Positions 10,629-21,115 of a DNA stretch of 64,000 nt are shown here, piece after piece (positions within the stretch are counted from its first letter, which is position 1; each line of letters starts with the position of its first letter). Below the pieces are notes generated by a model. It was not told where the DNA came from, did not search any database, and saw nothing but the letters and a program-made list of their open reading frames with translations. Source of the DNA: Ryuthela nishihirai (lineage: Eukaryota; Arthropoda; Arachnida; Araneae; Heptathelidae); assembly GCA_038380435.1 (NCBI GenBank), contig JAWZYU010000027.1, positions 5,639,156 to 5,703,155 of the forward strand, given 5' to 3'. Both the position numbers and the translations under genes were made by a program.

Positions 10629-11094
10629 AGGTGCCCCTAATTTCTTATAATAAATTCAACGTTAGAATTGAAAAAAGAAATACTTATCTTCCTATATACA
10701 CCCTTAGAAGTAAAAATGTCAATGATGAATCCAATTACTGAATTCGTATTGACTTCAAAGGAATGTAGAGGAGAATGCTTTTTTTGATTTAATTGCTAAA
10801 GCCAGTGTTGACGTTCTATCTTTCTTTGAAGTTAATTTTAATTCAATAAGTGACTTCATCATTGGCATGCTTTGCTAATATATTTTCTACCTTTTTAAAT
10901 TTCATTACAGGAAGGTAAGTTGCTTTAATTTATTTCAATTAATATATTTTATTCCTTGCTTTTAAACGGAAATTTCACAAGGAGCTTCCTGCCTAAAAAC
11001 TCCTTTCCTCTTCTTTGGAAAAGATTTTTCGTTTCCTTTGTTACTCTGCACGACTTAAGCTTTCATTTGAGATATGTCTAATTGGAATCGGTTC
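10629..11094. other. unique sequence, nothing recognised
   Basis: Between two SINE insertions. It contains TTACAGGAAGGTAAGT near 10,910, which resembles adjacent splice signals, but no open exon accompanies it. Confidence 0.45.
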
Positions 11095-11106
11095 ACGTCA
11101 AATCTC

Positions 11107-11493
11107 GAGGGGCGGGGGTGGCTCAGTCGGTAGCGCGCCAGGCTCGTAATCTGTAGTTCCCAGGTTCGAGTCCCAGCTGGGTCAGCGTTGAGATTTATCT
11201 CCGCAAAATTCCCCGCCCTGCCCACGGTCAGTAGGGGACACCGACGGGCTTGGAAAGGCCGCCGTCCGTCGGATGGGACGTTAAGCCGTGGCCCCGTGTG
11301 CGGGAGAGCCATAACCTGTGCACGTTAAAGAACACGCTGGATGGCCTTGACGGGAGGCTACCATCTGTCTCCCAACAGCTGTTCCAGTGGGTCCCCTCCC
11401 CCAACCTTCTCTGACCCTTCGGGGTCCATGTGACCTGGCCATTTAGCCCATGGTGGCAAAAAAGTGCCGTTCAGAGGTAAAACAACCCAACCC
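11107..11493 (+). mobile_element. SINE-A, full-length, 12 bp TSD
   Basis: Head GGCGGGGGTGGCTCAGTCGG through the tail AACAACCCAACCC. TSD ACGTYAAATCTC (11,095-11,106 and 11,494-11,505), one transition. Confidence 0.95.
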
Positions 11494-11519
11494 ACGTTAA
11501 ATCTCCCTCCCTCTATTGT

Positions 11520-12420
11520 GGGGTACAAAAGGTGGGCATCATTTGAGGTGACCTACAACACTCCCCACTTTGCAAGCATTCATTTGACGTAGGTTCTGTC
11601 ACTATGTGCACACACATCAGCGCAGAAGGGAAAAAATGGCGGTGGGTGACATCCTCGATCCAGGCGAGAAAAACAAAAAAACCGGCACGCTCTCGCGTAT
11701 CTCGTTTGTTACGTTTCTTCCTTCAGACTCCAACAGTGCGAAGGTGACGTCACTCGGACGCGGGAGTGCTCGGCTGGCCTTCGCGCATAGGCAGCGACTG
11801 GTGTTACGTCTTGCGTTGATTGACGTGAGTCGTGCGCGACGGTAACATCATTCTCTGATGCCCGAGCCAGCTGGGTCAGCGTTGAGATTTATCTCCGCAA
11901 AATTCCCCGCCCTGCCCACCGTCAGTAGGGGACACCGATGGGCTGGAAAAGGCCGCCGTCCGTCGGACGGGACGTTAAGCTGTGGCCCCGCGTGCGGGAG
12001 AGCCATACTCTGTGCACGATAAAGAACACGCTGGATGGCCTTGACGGGAGGCTATCATCTGTCTCCCAACAGCTGTTCCAGTGGGTCCCCTCCCCCAACC
12101 TTCTCTGAGCCTTCGGGGTCCATGTGACCTGGCCATTTAGCCCATGGTGTGCAAAAAAGTGCCGCTCAGAGGTAAAACAACCCAAAAACAACTGATGCCC
12201 GAGCGTCCGCACGGAGGTTTGCGGCTGCTGGCAGTACTCTTCCGAACAGGTCTCGCTGACGAAGAGAGTATGCATGACCTTGATGCGGCGGCCCTTGCAA
12301 CGAGAGGTGAGGAACGGTTTCTGTGACACGGGCCTGGGCGATCCGCTGATCAAACTCCCAGTACCCAGCAGGCGATTCTTTCTCTGTGTAAGCTAGTGGT
12401 GGAGGACTATTGTTATACAT
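11520..12420. promoter_or_regulatory. CpG-rich segment with CRE-like sites (putative promoter)
   Basis: Apart from the SINE inside it, this segment is clearly richer in G+C and CpG than its surroundings. It carries a consensus cAMP-response palindrome TGACGTCA at about 11,743 and related TTGACGTGAG and GTTACGTC elements within 90 bp. AGAG|GTGAGG at about 12,303 could be a donor site. A 79-residue frame (11,606-11,845) has an ATG in good context but no recognised domain. It may be a 5' region of a host gene or just G+C-rich repeat DNA. Function is inference only. Confidence 0.25.
11868..12191 (+). mobile_element. SINE-A, 5'-truncated, 13 bp TSD
   Basis: Starts at CAGCTGGGTCAGCG, just after the B box, so the Pol III promoter is missing. 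The tail is AAAACAACCCAAAAACAA. Perfect TSD CTGATGCCCGAGC (11,855-11,867 and 12,192-12,204). Confidence 0.93.
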
Positions 12421-12860
12421 GACAAACGTTGATTCCAGGTCGATCTGAAGAAGGAGCTTAATTTCTTCTGAGAGAATTTCTTCTACGAAATACTAACTGC
12501 TATTTTATTTCCATTATGTATTTCGAGTCCTCCACCGCTTCTGTGAGGTGGGTGTCCCCTTTTTTTGTGGAACTACCAGAGAGTTCCACAGACAGAGGGT
12601 TATCTAACCTTAGAATGTAACAAATATATGTTCCTAGACTCACATATCACTGTGCATGGGAAACTTCTCACTATCTCTGTCTGGATCAATGCTTTCGCCT
12701 TACCAATGGGTACAAAAACTTCTAATGCCTCTGCGCAGGTAACAGTTTTTGTTACTCTCTGGCTGTCCAAATAATTCCTAAAACCCTATCAAAGCTCACA
12801 TCACCTCTAGGTGTAACAAAATTCTCCCTCTCTCTGCATGCCTCCAAATTCCTAACCTCC
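12421..12860. other. unique sequence, nothing recognised
   Basis: No gene, RNA or repeat supported. C/T-rich on the plus strand toward the satellite. Confidence 0.45.
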
Positions 12861-13580
12861 ATGTGCAAAACAAAATTCCTAATTTCGCTAGGTGTCCCAC
12901 CTCAATCTCTAAGTGTGTATCAAAACTCTCACTAACAATGTGCACTTCTAAATCACTTTCTTGTGCGAGGGTAAACTCTCCTCGTGCTTATCGGGTGGGT
13001 CAAATCTCTCAATCTCTAAGTGTGTATCAAAACTCTCAATCTCTAAGTGTGTATCAAAACTCTCAATCTCTAAGTGTGTATCAAAACTCTCAATCTCTAA
13101 GTGTGTATCAAAACTCTCACTAACAATGTGTACTTCTAAATCACTCTCTTGTGCGAGGGTAAACTCTCCTCGTGCTTATAGGGTGGGTCAAAACTCTCAA
13201 TCTCTAAGTGTGTATCAAAACTCTCACTAACAATGTGTACTTCTAAATCACTTTCTTGTGCGAGGGTAAACTCTCCTCGTGCTTATCGGGTGGGTCAAAT
13301 CTCTCAATCTCTAAGTGTGTATCAAAACTCTCAATCTCTAAGTGTGTATCAAAACTCTCAATCTCTAAGTGTGTATCAAAACTCTCAATCTCTAAGTGTG
13401 TATCAAAACTCTCAATCTCTAAGTGTGTATCAAAACTCTCAATCTCTAAGTGTGTATCAAAACTCTCACTAACAATGTGTACTTCTAAATCACTCTCTTG
13501 TGCGAGGGTAAACTCTCCTCGTGCTTATCGGGTTAGTCAAAACTCTCAAAGCTACTATTTCGTACTTCAAAATTCTCACT
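12861..13580. repeat. 27 bp satellite with ~75 bp linker, variable block size
   Basis: The 27 bp unit (AATCTCTAAGTGTGTATC + AAAACTCTC) occurs in blocks of 1, 4, 1 and 6 copies. The blocks are separated by a ~75 bp linker that starts ACTAACAATGTGTACTTCTA and ends CTTATCGGGTGGGTCAAA. The unit is a multiple of three and stop-free in some frames, so long frames appear that are not genes. Decayed relatives (AAxTCTCACTA) continue to about 13,900. Confidence 0.95.
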
Positions 13581-14170
13581 AATGCTTAATCTTCTCATTC
13601 ACTATGTTTACTTCAAAATTTTCTCTGCTGCCCTGTGCCTCGAAATTCTCACTATTTCTGTCTATATCTAAAATTTTCCTAACATCATTTACTTCACAAT
13701 TCTCCCTACCATTATTTATTTCACCATTCTCACTAATACCGTGTGCTTCAAACTCTTTACTGTGTACTTCACTACTCTGGTGAGGGTCAAAGCTGTAACT
13801 AATCTCGTGTGTGTGGCTGAACTGCTATCTGTAGGTGTGCCTAAATTCTCACTTCTATCTATATCCAAATTCTCCCTAGCCTTCTATGCTTTTAACTGCT
13901 TGCTATTCTTGAGTGGGTAAAAACTCTGCTAACTAGCATTTTGCTTAAACTCTGAATCCCTAAGTGTATCTAAATACTCTTCCTTCTTGCATGAGCTTAG
14001 ATTCTGACTATTCTTACTACCTTCTTACATATCTAAATTCTCCTCATTCTTGTGTGTGCTTAAGCTTTCAACATTAGTGTGAGATCTAAACGTGCATACA
14101 TACGTCAGAAAGGAGCAGGATTTCTACTTTCTCTTCTCTCAAGTGTGGTTCCTCTGATAGCTAATTTATT
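13581..14170. other. decayed satellite-like sequence
   Basis: C/T-rich on the plus strand, with scattered CTCACTA and CTAAATTCTC motifs similar to the preceding array. It has no register left. Confidence 0.45.
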
Positions 14171-14176
14171 CCAGCG

Positions 14177-14690
14177 ATGAGTCTCTCCGTTAAAGCCGTT
14201 GAAAAGCGACACCTAAAAGCGAAAACTGATGATCTCGATAGCGACATGCACCAAATTTTGAAATCTCCTGGAAATCCCGATCAGAAAGCAGAGGCATAGC
14301 TGACCGCTTTACGAAAATATTTACAATATTCGAAAAAAATCGAGGCGCCAGACGAAATGACAATCACTTCAGGGCTATCAGTAAGAGACATAATTGACAT
14401 GTCTCCTCGTCACTTCAAGAGCGAGGTTCAAGAAAAAATGAAATCTTTGCCCGAAACAGTTCGATGGGATTCAAGAGGCAGACTGTTAAATTACGGTAGA
14501 GCCATACCAGACGCGTATCTACCCGACCATCTCACAGAGGCAGTCAGAAAAAATCGAAAACCCGACATCCCCGACCAGAAGGAATTTATACAGCAAATGA
14601 ATTGGGAAATTTTTTAACGTAAACGCCGAAAATATTAATGTAGCCTCAGTAATCGCCTTAATAAAAAGAATGTATCCCCCGTACTAACGT
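14177..14690 (+). pseudogene. unidentified Polinton-neighbour protein, broken
   Basis: An ATG at 14,177 opens a frame rich in Lys/Glu/Asp (MSLSVKAVEKRHLKAK). It is interrupted by TAG at 14,297 and resumes as a long frame containing SPRHFKSEVQEKMKSL, PETVRWDSRGRLL and AIPDAYLPDHLTEAV. It meets a stop right after a run of six T at about 14,612. One base less in that run would continue it to a stop near 14,690. The composition and its position about 1 kb from a Polinton-type DNA polymerase suggest a gene of the same element. I do not recognise the family and give it no function. Confidence 0.45.
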
Positions 14691-15009
14691 GTCTAGATTC
14701 GTTTTACTTCCGATTGTATAACACGAATTCCAAAGCCTGGATTTCCACGTGCAGTGCATCTCCCCCATACCTGGAAGGCCGTGAGCTATGGACTCCCCAG
14801 TGTTCAGTGACCCCAGTGTTCGGTGCACTGCGGGGTTCTCCTGCTCGTAGGTAATACCATTCATCTTTGCAGGGATAAACAAAACTCATACATCGCAGTA
14901 CACGCAATTCAGGGTTTAAAAACCTTTCAGGTTTTAATCAAAATAATAACTTGAACAGTCATAGCATAAGATGTCAAAGTAAAATCAGAGTGAATAACGT
15001 GTATAAGTC
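14691..15009. other. possible further Polinton remnant
   Basis: About 200 bp (14,700-14,900) is noticeably more G+C-rich than the following A/T stretch and has open frames on both strands. No domain is recognisable. It may belong to the same decayed element. Confidence 0.25.
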
Positions 15010-15520
15010 AGTAACATAATTTACAAATTATAATAATTTGTAAATTATGTAATAATATAACAATCAAATTATAATAATAATTTTAATAAGTAAAGCAGCG
15101 ATACAGTATAAAAATTATAGTTCAGGAATAATAAAGCATAATGTGAAAATAATACTGTAGAAATAATAATAATAATAATAATAATAAACCATAATTTACA
15201 AAAATAAGTGCATGTCCACTTTAAATCTTAGAAATAATGTAAAATCAGAGTATAATAAACCATATCATACTACAGAAACAATACAGTAGTGACAGTCATT
15301 CACGTGACATGGTATAATATAAAAATAATAAAGCAGTGATATAAAAATCATAGTGTATGTTCAATTTAAATCTTAGAAATAATAATATAAAATCAGAGTA
15401 TAATAAACCATATCTTTTAAAATCATACTACAGAAATAATAAGCAGTGATATAGTATAAACATCAGAATATGTCATAATTTTAAAATAACCCCTGCATGT
15501 TAAAAAATAGTGATATACTG
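15010..15520. repeat. A/T-rich repeat region with palindrome and diverged duplication
   Basis: A 17 bp-arm palindrome (ACATAATTTACAAATTA, 3 nt, inverse) lies at 15,014-15,050, and an (AAT)n run near 15,165. TTTAAATCTTAGAAATAAT followed by AAAATCAGAGTATAATAAAC recurs at about 15,210 and 15,362, an imperfect ~150 bp tandem duplication. Confidence 0.65.
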
Positions 15521-15613
15521 CAGAAAGAGTTAGAATGTGTCAAAGTGCCTAAAGAATGCAAAATATGGTTTTAATGGGTCTGGTGGCTGCTTATTTGAAC
15601 GATTAACAGGAAT

Positions 15614-16135
15614 TTAAGCTTTGAAACCGAAAGGGAATGTGTCACTTTGGCCAGGTTTAAAGATCCTCTTATTAAAATTAAAAGATGGTTTTTGACGGAA
15701 AGGGCAGTTAGTGAGGGTGGCCTTGTGTTTGTCAATTTGGACGTTGAAGGGGACAGCAAAAGTGGCTGGGGGACCTCCTAGAATTAGATCGTGGAGAAGC
15801 TCCATAGTGTAGCGTTCTCTGTTACGCACACTCAATTTAAAGCCTTTAGCACGGGTGATAGTTTCACCGTTTGAAAGTTCCAGTACATAATTTTTAGGGG
15901 CTATGGAGAGTACCGATCTTTAGTGACGCTGGGCCCATACTGATCGGTTATCTCGTTTTTAAAATGCCCCATGAAAACGGAGGACTCTGGAATGAATGTG
16001 TCGCTGGGTAAGGTTTTAAAAATGCACGAATCTGTGTCGGCGTAGAGGACTCACTGTTTTAATTTAGAAAGCATATCGTATAGAGTGAGACGTGCTTGGG
16101 CGGTGACGAATGAGGCCACGCCCCTCCTGAACAGT
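15614..16135 (-). pseudogene. Polinton/Maverick protein-primed DNA polymerase B, C-terminal fragment
   Basis: Reading leftward, ASFVTAQARLTLYDMLSKL is the conserved helix that precedes the polymerase C motif. A stop follows, then VLYADTDSCIF, whose YADTDS (16,027-16,044) is the family-B DTDS catalytic motif with both aspartates. Then come GHFKNE and, after another stop and a frame change, a C-terminal piece with NYVLELSNGE and KGFKLSVRNRERYTMELL, ending at a stop at 15,614. This order matches the palm-thumb end of Polinton/Maverick and adintovirus-like PolB. The exonuclease, TPR and upstream palm are absent. At least two stops and one frameshift make it inactive. It is an old virus-like transposon copy. 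Confidence 0.75.
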
Positions 16136-16214
16136 CATCCTCCAGCGAACACGCAGGGGAAGGAACTTTTCCTCTCCCCTTGTATTCAGTAGTTTCTACT
16201 ACTCGCGCATGAGA

Positions 16215-17755
16215 GTGCCACTAGAGAACACTTTAATGTTAATGAGACATTAACGAAAGCAAGGGAACGATTTCGTTACTTGGAAAGTAAGGCAGACGTT
16301 GAAAGATGGTGTAGGCAGTGTGCCGCCCTGCCCACGGTCAGTAGGGGACACCGATGGACTTGGAAAGGCCGCCGTCCGTCGGATGGGACGTTAAGCCGTG
16401 GCCCCGTGTGCGAGAGAGCCATACCCTGTGCACGTTAAAGAACACGCTGGATGGCCTTGACGGGAGGCTACCATCTGTCTCCCAACAGCTGTTCCAGTGG
16501 GTCCCCTCCCCCAACCTTCTCTGAGCCTTCGGGGTCCATGTGACCTGGCCATTTAGCCCATGGTGTTCAAAAAAGTGCCGCTCAGAGGTAAAACAACCCA
16601 AAAAAAGGCAGTGTGAAGCCTGTGCAGGAAAGAAAGACTAGGAGTTGAGGCAAGCTGCAAACGTATAACGTTGATGTCCCTTTTTATTGAATAGCCATTC
16701 ATTAATGAGTACATTGTCCTTCATGACTGATGATGGAAATTGCTCTTTATTGGTGGTAATGGATTATTATGGTGGCATTAGCTATTTATTGGTGGCAATG
16801 GTGGCACGAAGTGGCCTGAAGCCTGTCCCGTGCAATATCAGGAAGCAACAACAGTTACCGAGATGAGAGTGAATAGTTTGATTAGTGGGTATGGAGTACC
16901 TTTACAACTTTACTCAGACCAAACACGGAATTTTGAATTCAATGTATTTAAAGGCATATATAAACTGTTAGGCATTCAGAAAATCAGAACGACTCCCATA
17001 CACCCTCAGTCGGATAGCATGGTCGAGAGATTCAACAGGACAATTGCACAACATCTAGCATTGTTCGTTGGCGATCATCAACCTGACTGGGATCGCCATA
17101 TACCACTATTTTTGTTGACATACAGGACAGAAGTGTACGAAACAACTGGACAGACACCTTCCATGATGCTCTTTGGAAGAAAATTATATCTTCCTTGTGA
17201 CCTTTTATATCCAATGCCTGTGTCCACTCCACAATACGTAGACGAACAACAACAACGACTAGAAGAAATCCACCATTCCGTCAGACATAACATCAGCTTG
17301 GCAAGCGAGAGAACCTAAACGAGGTACGACGGTAAAACAAATGGAACTGGTTTCAATCAAGGCGATCTTGTCTGGCTATACAATCCCGTTGTCAATGCAT
17401 GGACGTTTAGGATGGGCATCTGCATTCCTGTGTAGCTTGCCACTTCGATTGCCCAACGGAGAAATTTTACTGTTGCAATCGGTGTTTCTACCTGGCAGTT
17501 TGTCCTTCAGGGTTTTTAAAGATGTTTTGTAGAAAGAAGAGACTTTCTCCAAAACTTCAGAAACCTTGAGAAGGTCCATATAAGGTAGTAAACAGGATTA
17601 ACGACGTGGTGTATAGCATTCATCGACGTCTGACTACAAACTGCAAGTGGTTCACGTGGATCGTTTGGCCCCGTTTCATGGAAGAACTCAATAAGCTGCG
17701 GAATCCAGAACTGTTCGGGTCGAACAAAACCTTAGGAGGGGGCATTGTTACGACA
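16215..17755 (+). pseudogene. Ty3/Gypsy integrase (pol 3' end), broken
   Basis: Parts in order: an H2C2 zinc region with ARERFRYLESKADVERWC, then (after a SINE) QCEACAGKKD; TDDGNCSLLVVMDYY with the first catalytic Asp; after a small tandem duplication, WPEACPVQYQEATTVTEM; LQLYSDQTRNFE with the second Asp; HPQSDSMVERFNRT with the catalytic Glu; and TGQTPSMMLFGR. A stop near 17,316 follows. Then come a QGDLVWLYNP block, a ~130 bp insertion, LSPKLQKP with EGPYKVVNRINDVVY, and VVHVDRLAPFHG in a shifted frame. These are standard Gypsy integrase and C-terminal landmarks. Reverse transcriptase, RNase H and protease are not in the window. Several frameshifts, stops and the SINE make it non-functional. 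Confidence 0.85.
16323..16605 (+). mobile_element. SINE-A, 5'-truncated, inside Gypsy integrase, 10 bp TSD
   Basis: Lacks the tRNA-like head; starts at CCGCCCTGCCCACGG and ends AAACAACCCAAAAAA. TSD AGGCAGTGTG (16,313-16,322 and 16,606-16,615). It interrupts the Cys-x2-Cys of the integrase zinc motif. Confidence 0.93.
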
Positions 17756-18505
17756 GATGAACGTGAAAGAATAAAACTGTGATGTGTCATTTGATGCTCG
17801 TGTTGTGTGTCAGAGTCTGAATTTCGTCACTAATCTCTTGGAACAGAAAAAGACTTTAAAAGTATAATGAGTAAAGAAAACTGCGGAAAGTTCCACGTTT
17901 TGTAAAGTCTACGAATTGGTTTATTCACTAACTTATAGGTTTATGCACTAAGATAATTGTGTCGCTTATCGATTGTTGTAAAAAGATTCCCTTTATGCTT
18001 TGAATAGAGTCTGTAAGAATTATAATACGACTATTTGAAATATAGTTAAGAATTGCGAAATATTCTTTTTATGCTTTAATTTCATACTGATGGTAGACAA
18101 ATTTGCGTTTAGTTTAAATTATTATTCATATGTGATCTAGTTACCTTTGAAATTAAATTGGTTCATTTATCATTTGATTGGTTATAATTTTTTTAGCTCA
18201 AGCTTAGTTTCTATTTAAAATGTGTAACAATATGTTAACATGTAATATTAGCATTCTCTTGCAGACCACATGTTCAACACATTTCAGATTTTCGCGTCTA
18301 ATGTTGTTCTTAAATTCTTAAACAAGTATCCTTCGTTTTCAAAATAAAAAGTTGGCAACCCAGTTCAAACACATCTTGTCAAGAAAGTTAGCCACAGTCG
18401 TTGGACTCGTAGAATCAGACAATCAAGTGTCACGGGCCAATGTAAATAAATGACTATCTGCTGCAGTTCAGGGCTATTGCAATTCAGCGCATGCACATTT
18501 GTGTT
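17748..18505 (+). repeat. putative Gypsy 3' LTR start
   Basis: A purine run GGAGGGGGCA directly precedes TGTTACGACAG, the typical arrangement of polypurine tract and LTR 5' end in Gypsy elements. It lies just downstream of the integrase. An AATAAA lies near 18,342. The right border and the 5' LTR are not identifiable in the window. Confidence 0.35.
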
Positions 18506-18507
18506 AT

Positions 18508-18740
18508 TGGTTGGGTTTTTTTACCTCTGAGCGGCACTTTTTTGCACACCATGGGCTAAATGGCTAGGTCACAAGGACCCCGAAGGCTCAGAGAAGGTTG
18601 GGGGAGGGGACCCACTGGAACAGCTGTTGGGAGACAGATGATAGCCTCCCGTCAAGGCCATCCAGCGTGTTCTTTAACCTGCACAGGGTATGACTCTCCC
18701 GCACACGGGGCCACGGCTTAACGTCCCATCCGACGGACGG
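18508..18740 (-). mobile_element. SINE-A, head missing
   Basis: Tail GGTTGGGTTTTTTTACCTC through CCATCCGACGGACGGG, then it stops before the CCTTTCCAAGCCCATCGG block and the head. No clear TSD. A truncated MITE follows 14 bp later. Confidence 0.85.
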
Positions 18741-18754
18741 GACGAGAAAATTTA

Positions 18755-18891
18755 AATTAGTGATCTGGCAACCTTCGTGTCACGTGACACGAAGGTTGCC
18801 AGATCACTAATTTCTAAAAAAAATCGTTGCCAGATATTTTTTCTGAATTCTGTAATCAACCAGAGTGTTCGGATACTTTTTTGAGCGGCTG
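18755..18891. mobile_element. palindromic MITE, copy 3 (left arm missing)
   Basis: Same left break point (AATTAGTGATCTGGC) as the copy at 2,168. Complete right arm to GAGCGGCTG plus TA. Confidence 0.8.
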
Positions 18892-18893
18892 TA

Positions 18894-20159
18894 CATCAAG
18901 TAATAACCTCTTCCTACAGAAAAGTTAAGACTAGCTCTGTCTATTCGACTAACATTTACCTCTTCATTTTTTATTGTCAATGTCCCTTGTATAGTTTTCA
19001 CTTCAGGCGTAAACCATTTTTTTCCTTGTTAATTCACTAGTAGGATTTACACTGGTAACCTATTTAACCTCCTGGGTACTCACCACATAAAATACTTCTT
19101 TTCAACCACTTTATCGTGTACGGACTGACACTAATTATGTATCCTTTCACATATCAACAACTCCAACATAACCATTCTATCTTTCTTATTTTTAAGTTAG
19201 GATCCTTGTTCCAATTCGTTGGTTACGCAATTCTCGCGCAAAAGCATACGCGAGCGTTCGTGATAAGGTTTATCATAAATTCATTGCAGCACGTTCATCT
19301 GTCGTAACAATATTATTCGAAAATTAGAATTTCAAATAGAGGCGTCATCTCAACAAAGCCCACATTAGTGACAAAATGCAAAAAGAAAAAAATGATATAT
19401 TTGATTACTCTTCAGGTTATTACAAATATGGATACAAGAATTTTAATTCTCACTTTGTGGTTTGAAGCCTCTTTATTGAATAAGTTGTGGTGAAAGGGAA
19501 AATGGATATTCTATGTCAATAACAAAGGAAATAGGTCATCAACCTGCAGGCATTCTGTCACACAGTGGCTGAGAGATACCTGCAATCGAACTCCATCAGT
19601 AAAGGGAGGAATACAGTACGATCAAGTACCAATGGCGACTCTCACTATGCCAAACATCATTAGTTAATAGAGTATGAAAACATGGTATGATCAACAAAAT
19701 TATCTTGATCGAAATTTAGATTAAAATATATCTGAAGAAGGGGATCAAAAATTTCGAAGTTGTACAGAAATTCCGCTTCTTCGCATGACCCCATTTTATA
19801 AAATATACGACACCAAAAAGGACTATAGGACCACCTGTAGGTATGGAGATTAACCAGGATGGTTAGTATAGACCAGTGATTCCCAATGAGAACGTTTTAG
19901 AATTTTCTTTTTTTTTGGGGGGGGGGGGCGGGTATTTGAGTTTATATATGTGTGTGTGTGTAAGACATATTTATTGAATATCGAATAATGTGGAAAAACA
20001 TCGAATAACAAATAGTTCTTAGATTAGCATAATTAAGCATATTTTTTTTCAGTTAAAAAATTAGAAATATTCATGATACAGTCTCAAAATACTCATATAC
20101 ATGGTAAATATTATTTCAACTTGCTCTATACAGAAAGAAAAATTTTAAATTCCTCGAAG
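18894..20159. other. unique sequence, nothing recognised
   Basis: A+T-rich with a T8/G12 run near 19,910 and a (TG)n run near 19,955. No gene supported. Confidence 0.5.
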
Positions 20160-21115
20160 AGAAAAGGAGGGGCTTTAGCAATAGTAAAAGTGGGCATTCG
20201 AGAGAGAGAGAGAGTAAAGAGGACGTTAGAAAGAGTAAAAGGGGCATTAGAAAGCGTAAAGAGGAACATTAGACGTAGTAAAGGGGAACATTAGAAAGGG
20301 TAATGGGAATATTAGAAAGATTAAATGGGTACATTAGAAAGAGTAAAAGTGGGCATTAGAAAGGGCAAAGAGGGACATTAGACATAGTAAAGGGGAACGT
20401 TAGACAAAGTAAAGGGACATTAGAAAGAGTAAAGGGACATTTAGAAAGTGTAAAGGGGGACATTAGAAAGAATAAATGGAGTATTAGAAAGAATAAAAAG
20501 GACAATGGGAAGGGTAAAGGGGTCATTAGAAATAGTAAAGGAGGCATTGGAAAGAGAAAGGGGACATTAGAAAGAGTAATGGAAGCATTAGGAAAAGTAA
20601 AGGGGGACATTAGAAAGAGTAAAGGGGCCATTAGAAAGAGCAAAGGGGCCATTAGAAAGAGTAAAGGAGGCATTGGAAAGAAAAAGGGGACATTAGAAAG
20701 AGTAATGGAGGCATTAGGAAGAGTAAAGGGGGACATTAGAAAGAGTAAAGGAGGCATTGGAAAGAGAAAGGGGACATTAGAAAGAGTAAAGGGGGCCATT
20801 AGAAAGAGTAAAGGGGCCATTAGAAAGAGTAAAGGGAAGCATTAGAAAGAATAAAGCGGGGCCATTAGAAAGAGTAAAGGGAAGCATTAGAAAGAGTAAA
20901 AGGAAGCATTAGAAAGAATAAAGCGGGGCCATTGGACAAGGTAAAAGGGGCATTGGAAAAAGTAAAGTTGGTATTAAAAAGAGTAAAGGAAGCATTAGAA
21001 AGAATAAAGCGGGGCCATTGGACAAGGTAAAAGGGGCATTGGAAAAAGTAAAGTTGGTATTAAAAAGAGTAAAGGGAGCGTTAGAAAGAGTAAAGGGCAT
21101 TATAAAGAGTTAAAG
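20160..21115. repeat. purine-rich minisatellite, ~21 bp unit
   Basis: Repeats of GGGGACATTAGAAAGAGTAAA with length variants of 19-24 bp and frequent G-run changes. The plus strand is almost purely A/G with one CATT per unit. A larger duplicated block (GCGGGGCCATTGGACAAGG) occurs at about 20,935 and 21,010. Open frames on both strands come from the repeat. Confidence 0.93.

Noticed and set aside
12863..13582. Ser-rich repeat protein (SLSVYQNSQ units)
   Set aside because: Comes from the 27 bp satellite; overlapping frames are equally open and no start/splice context is present.
20356..20845. Repetitive Lys/Arg-rich and Pro/Leu-rich frames
   Set aside because: Products of the 21 bp purine-rich minisatellite read on both strands.
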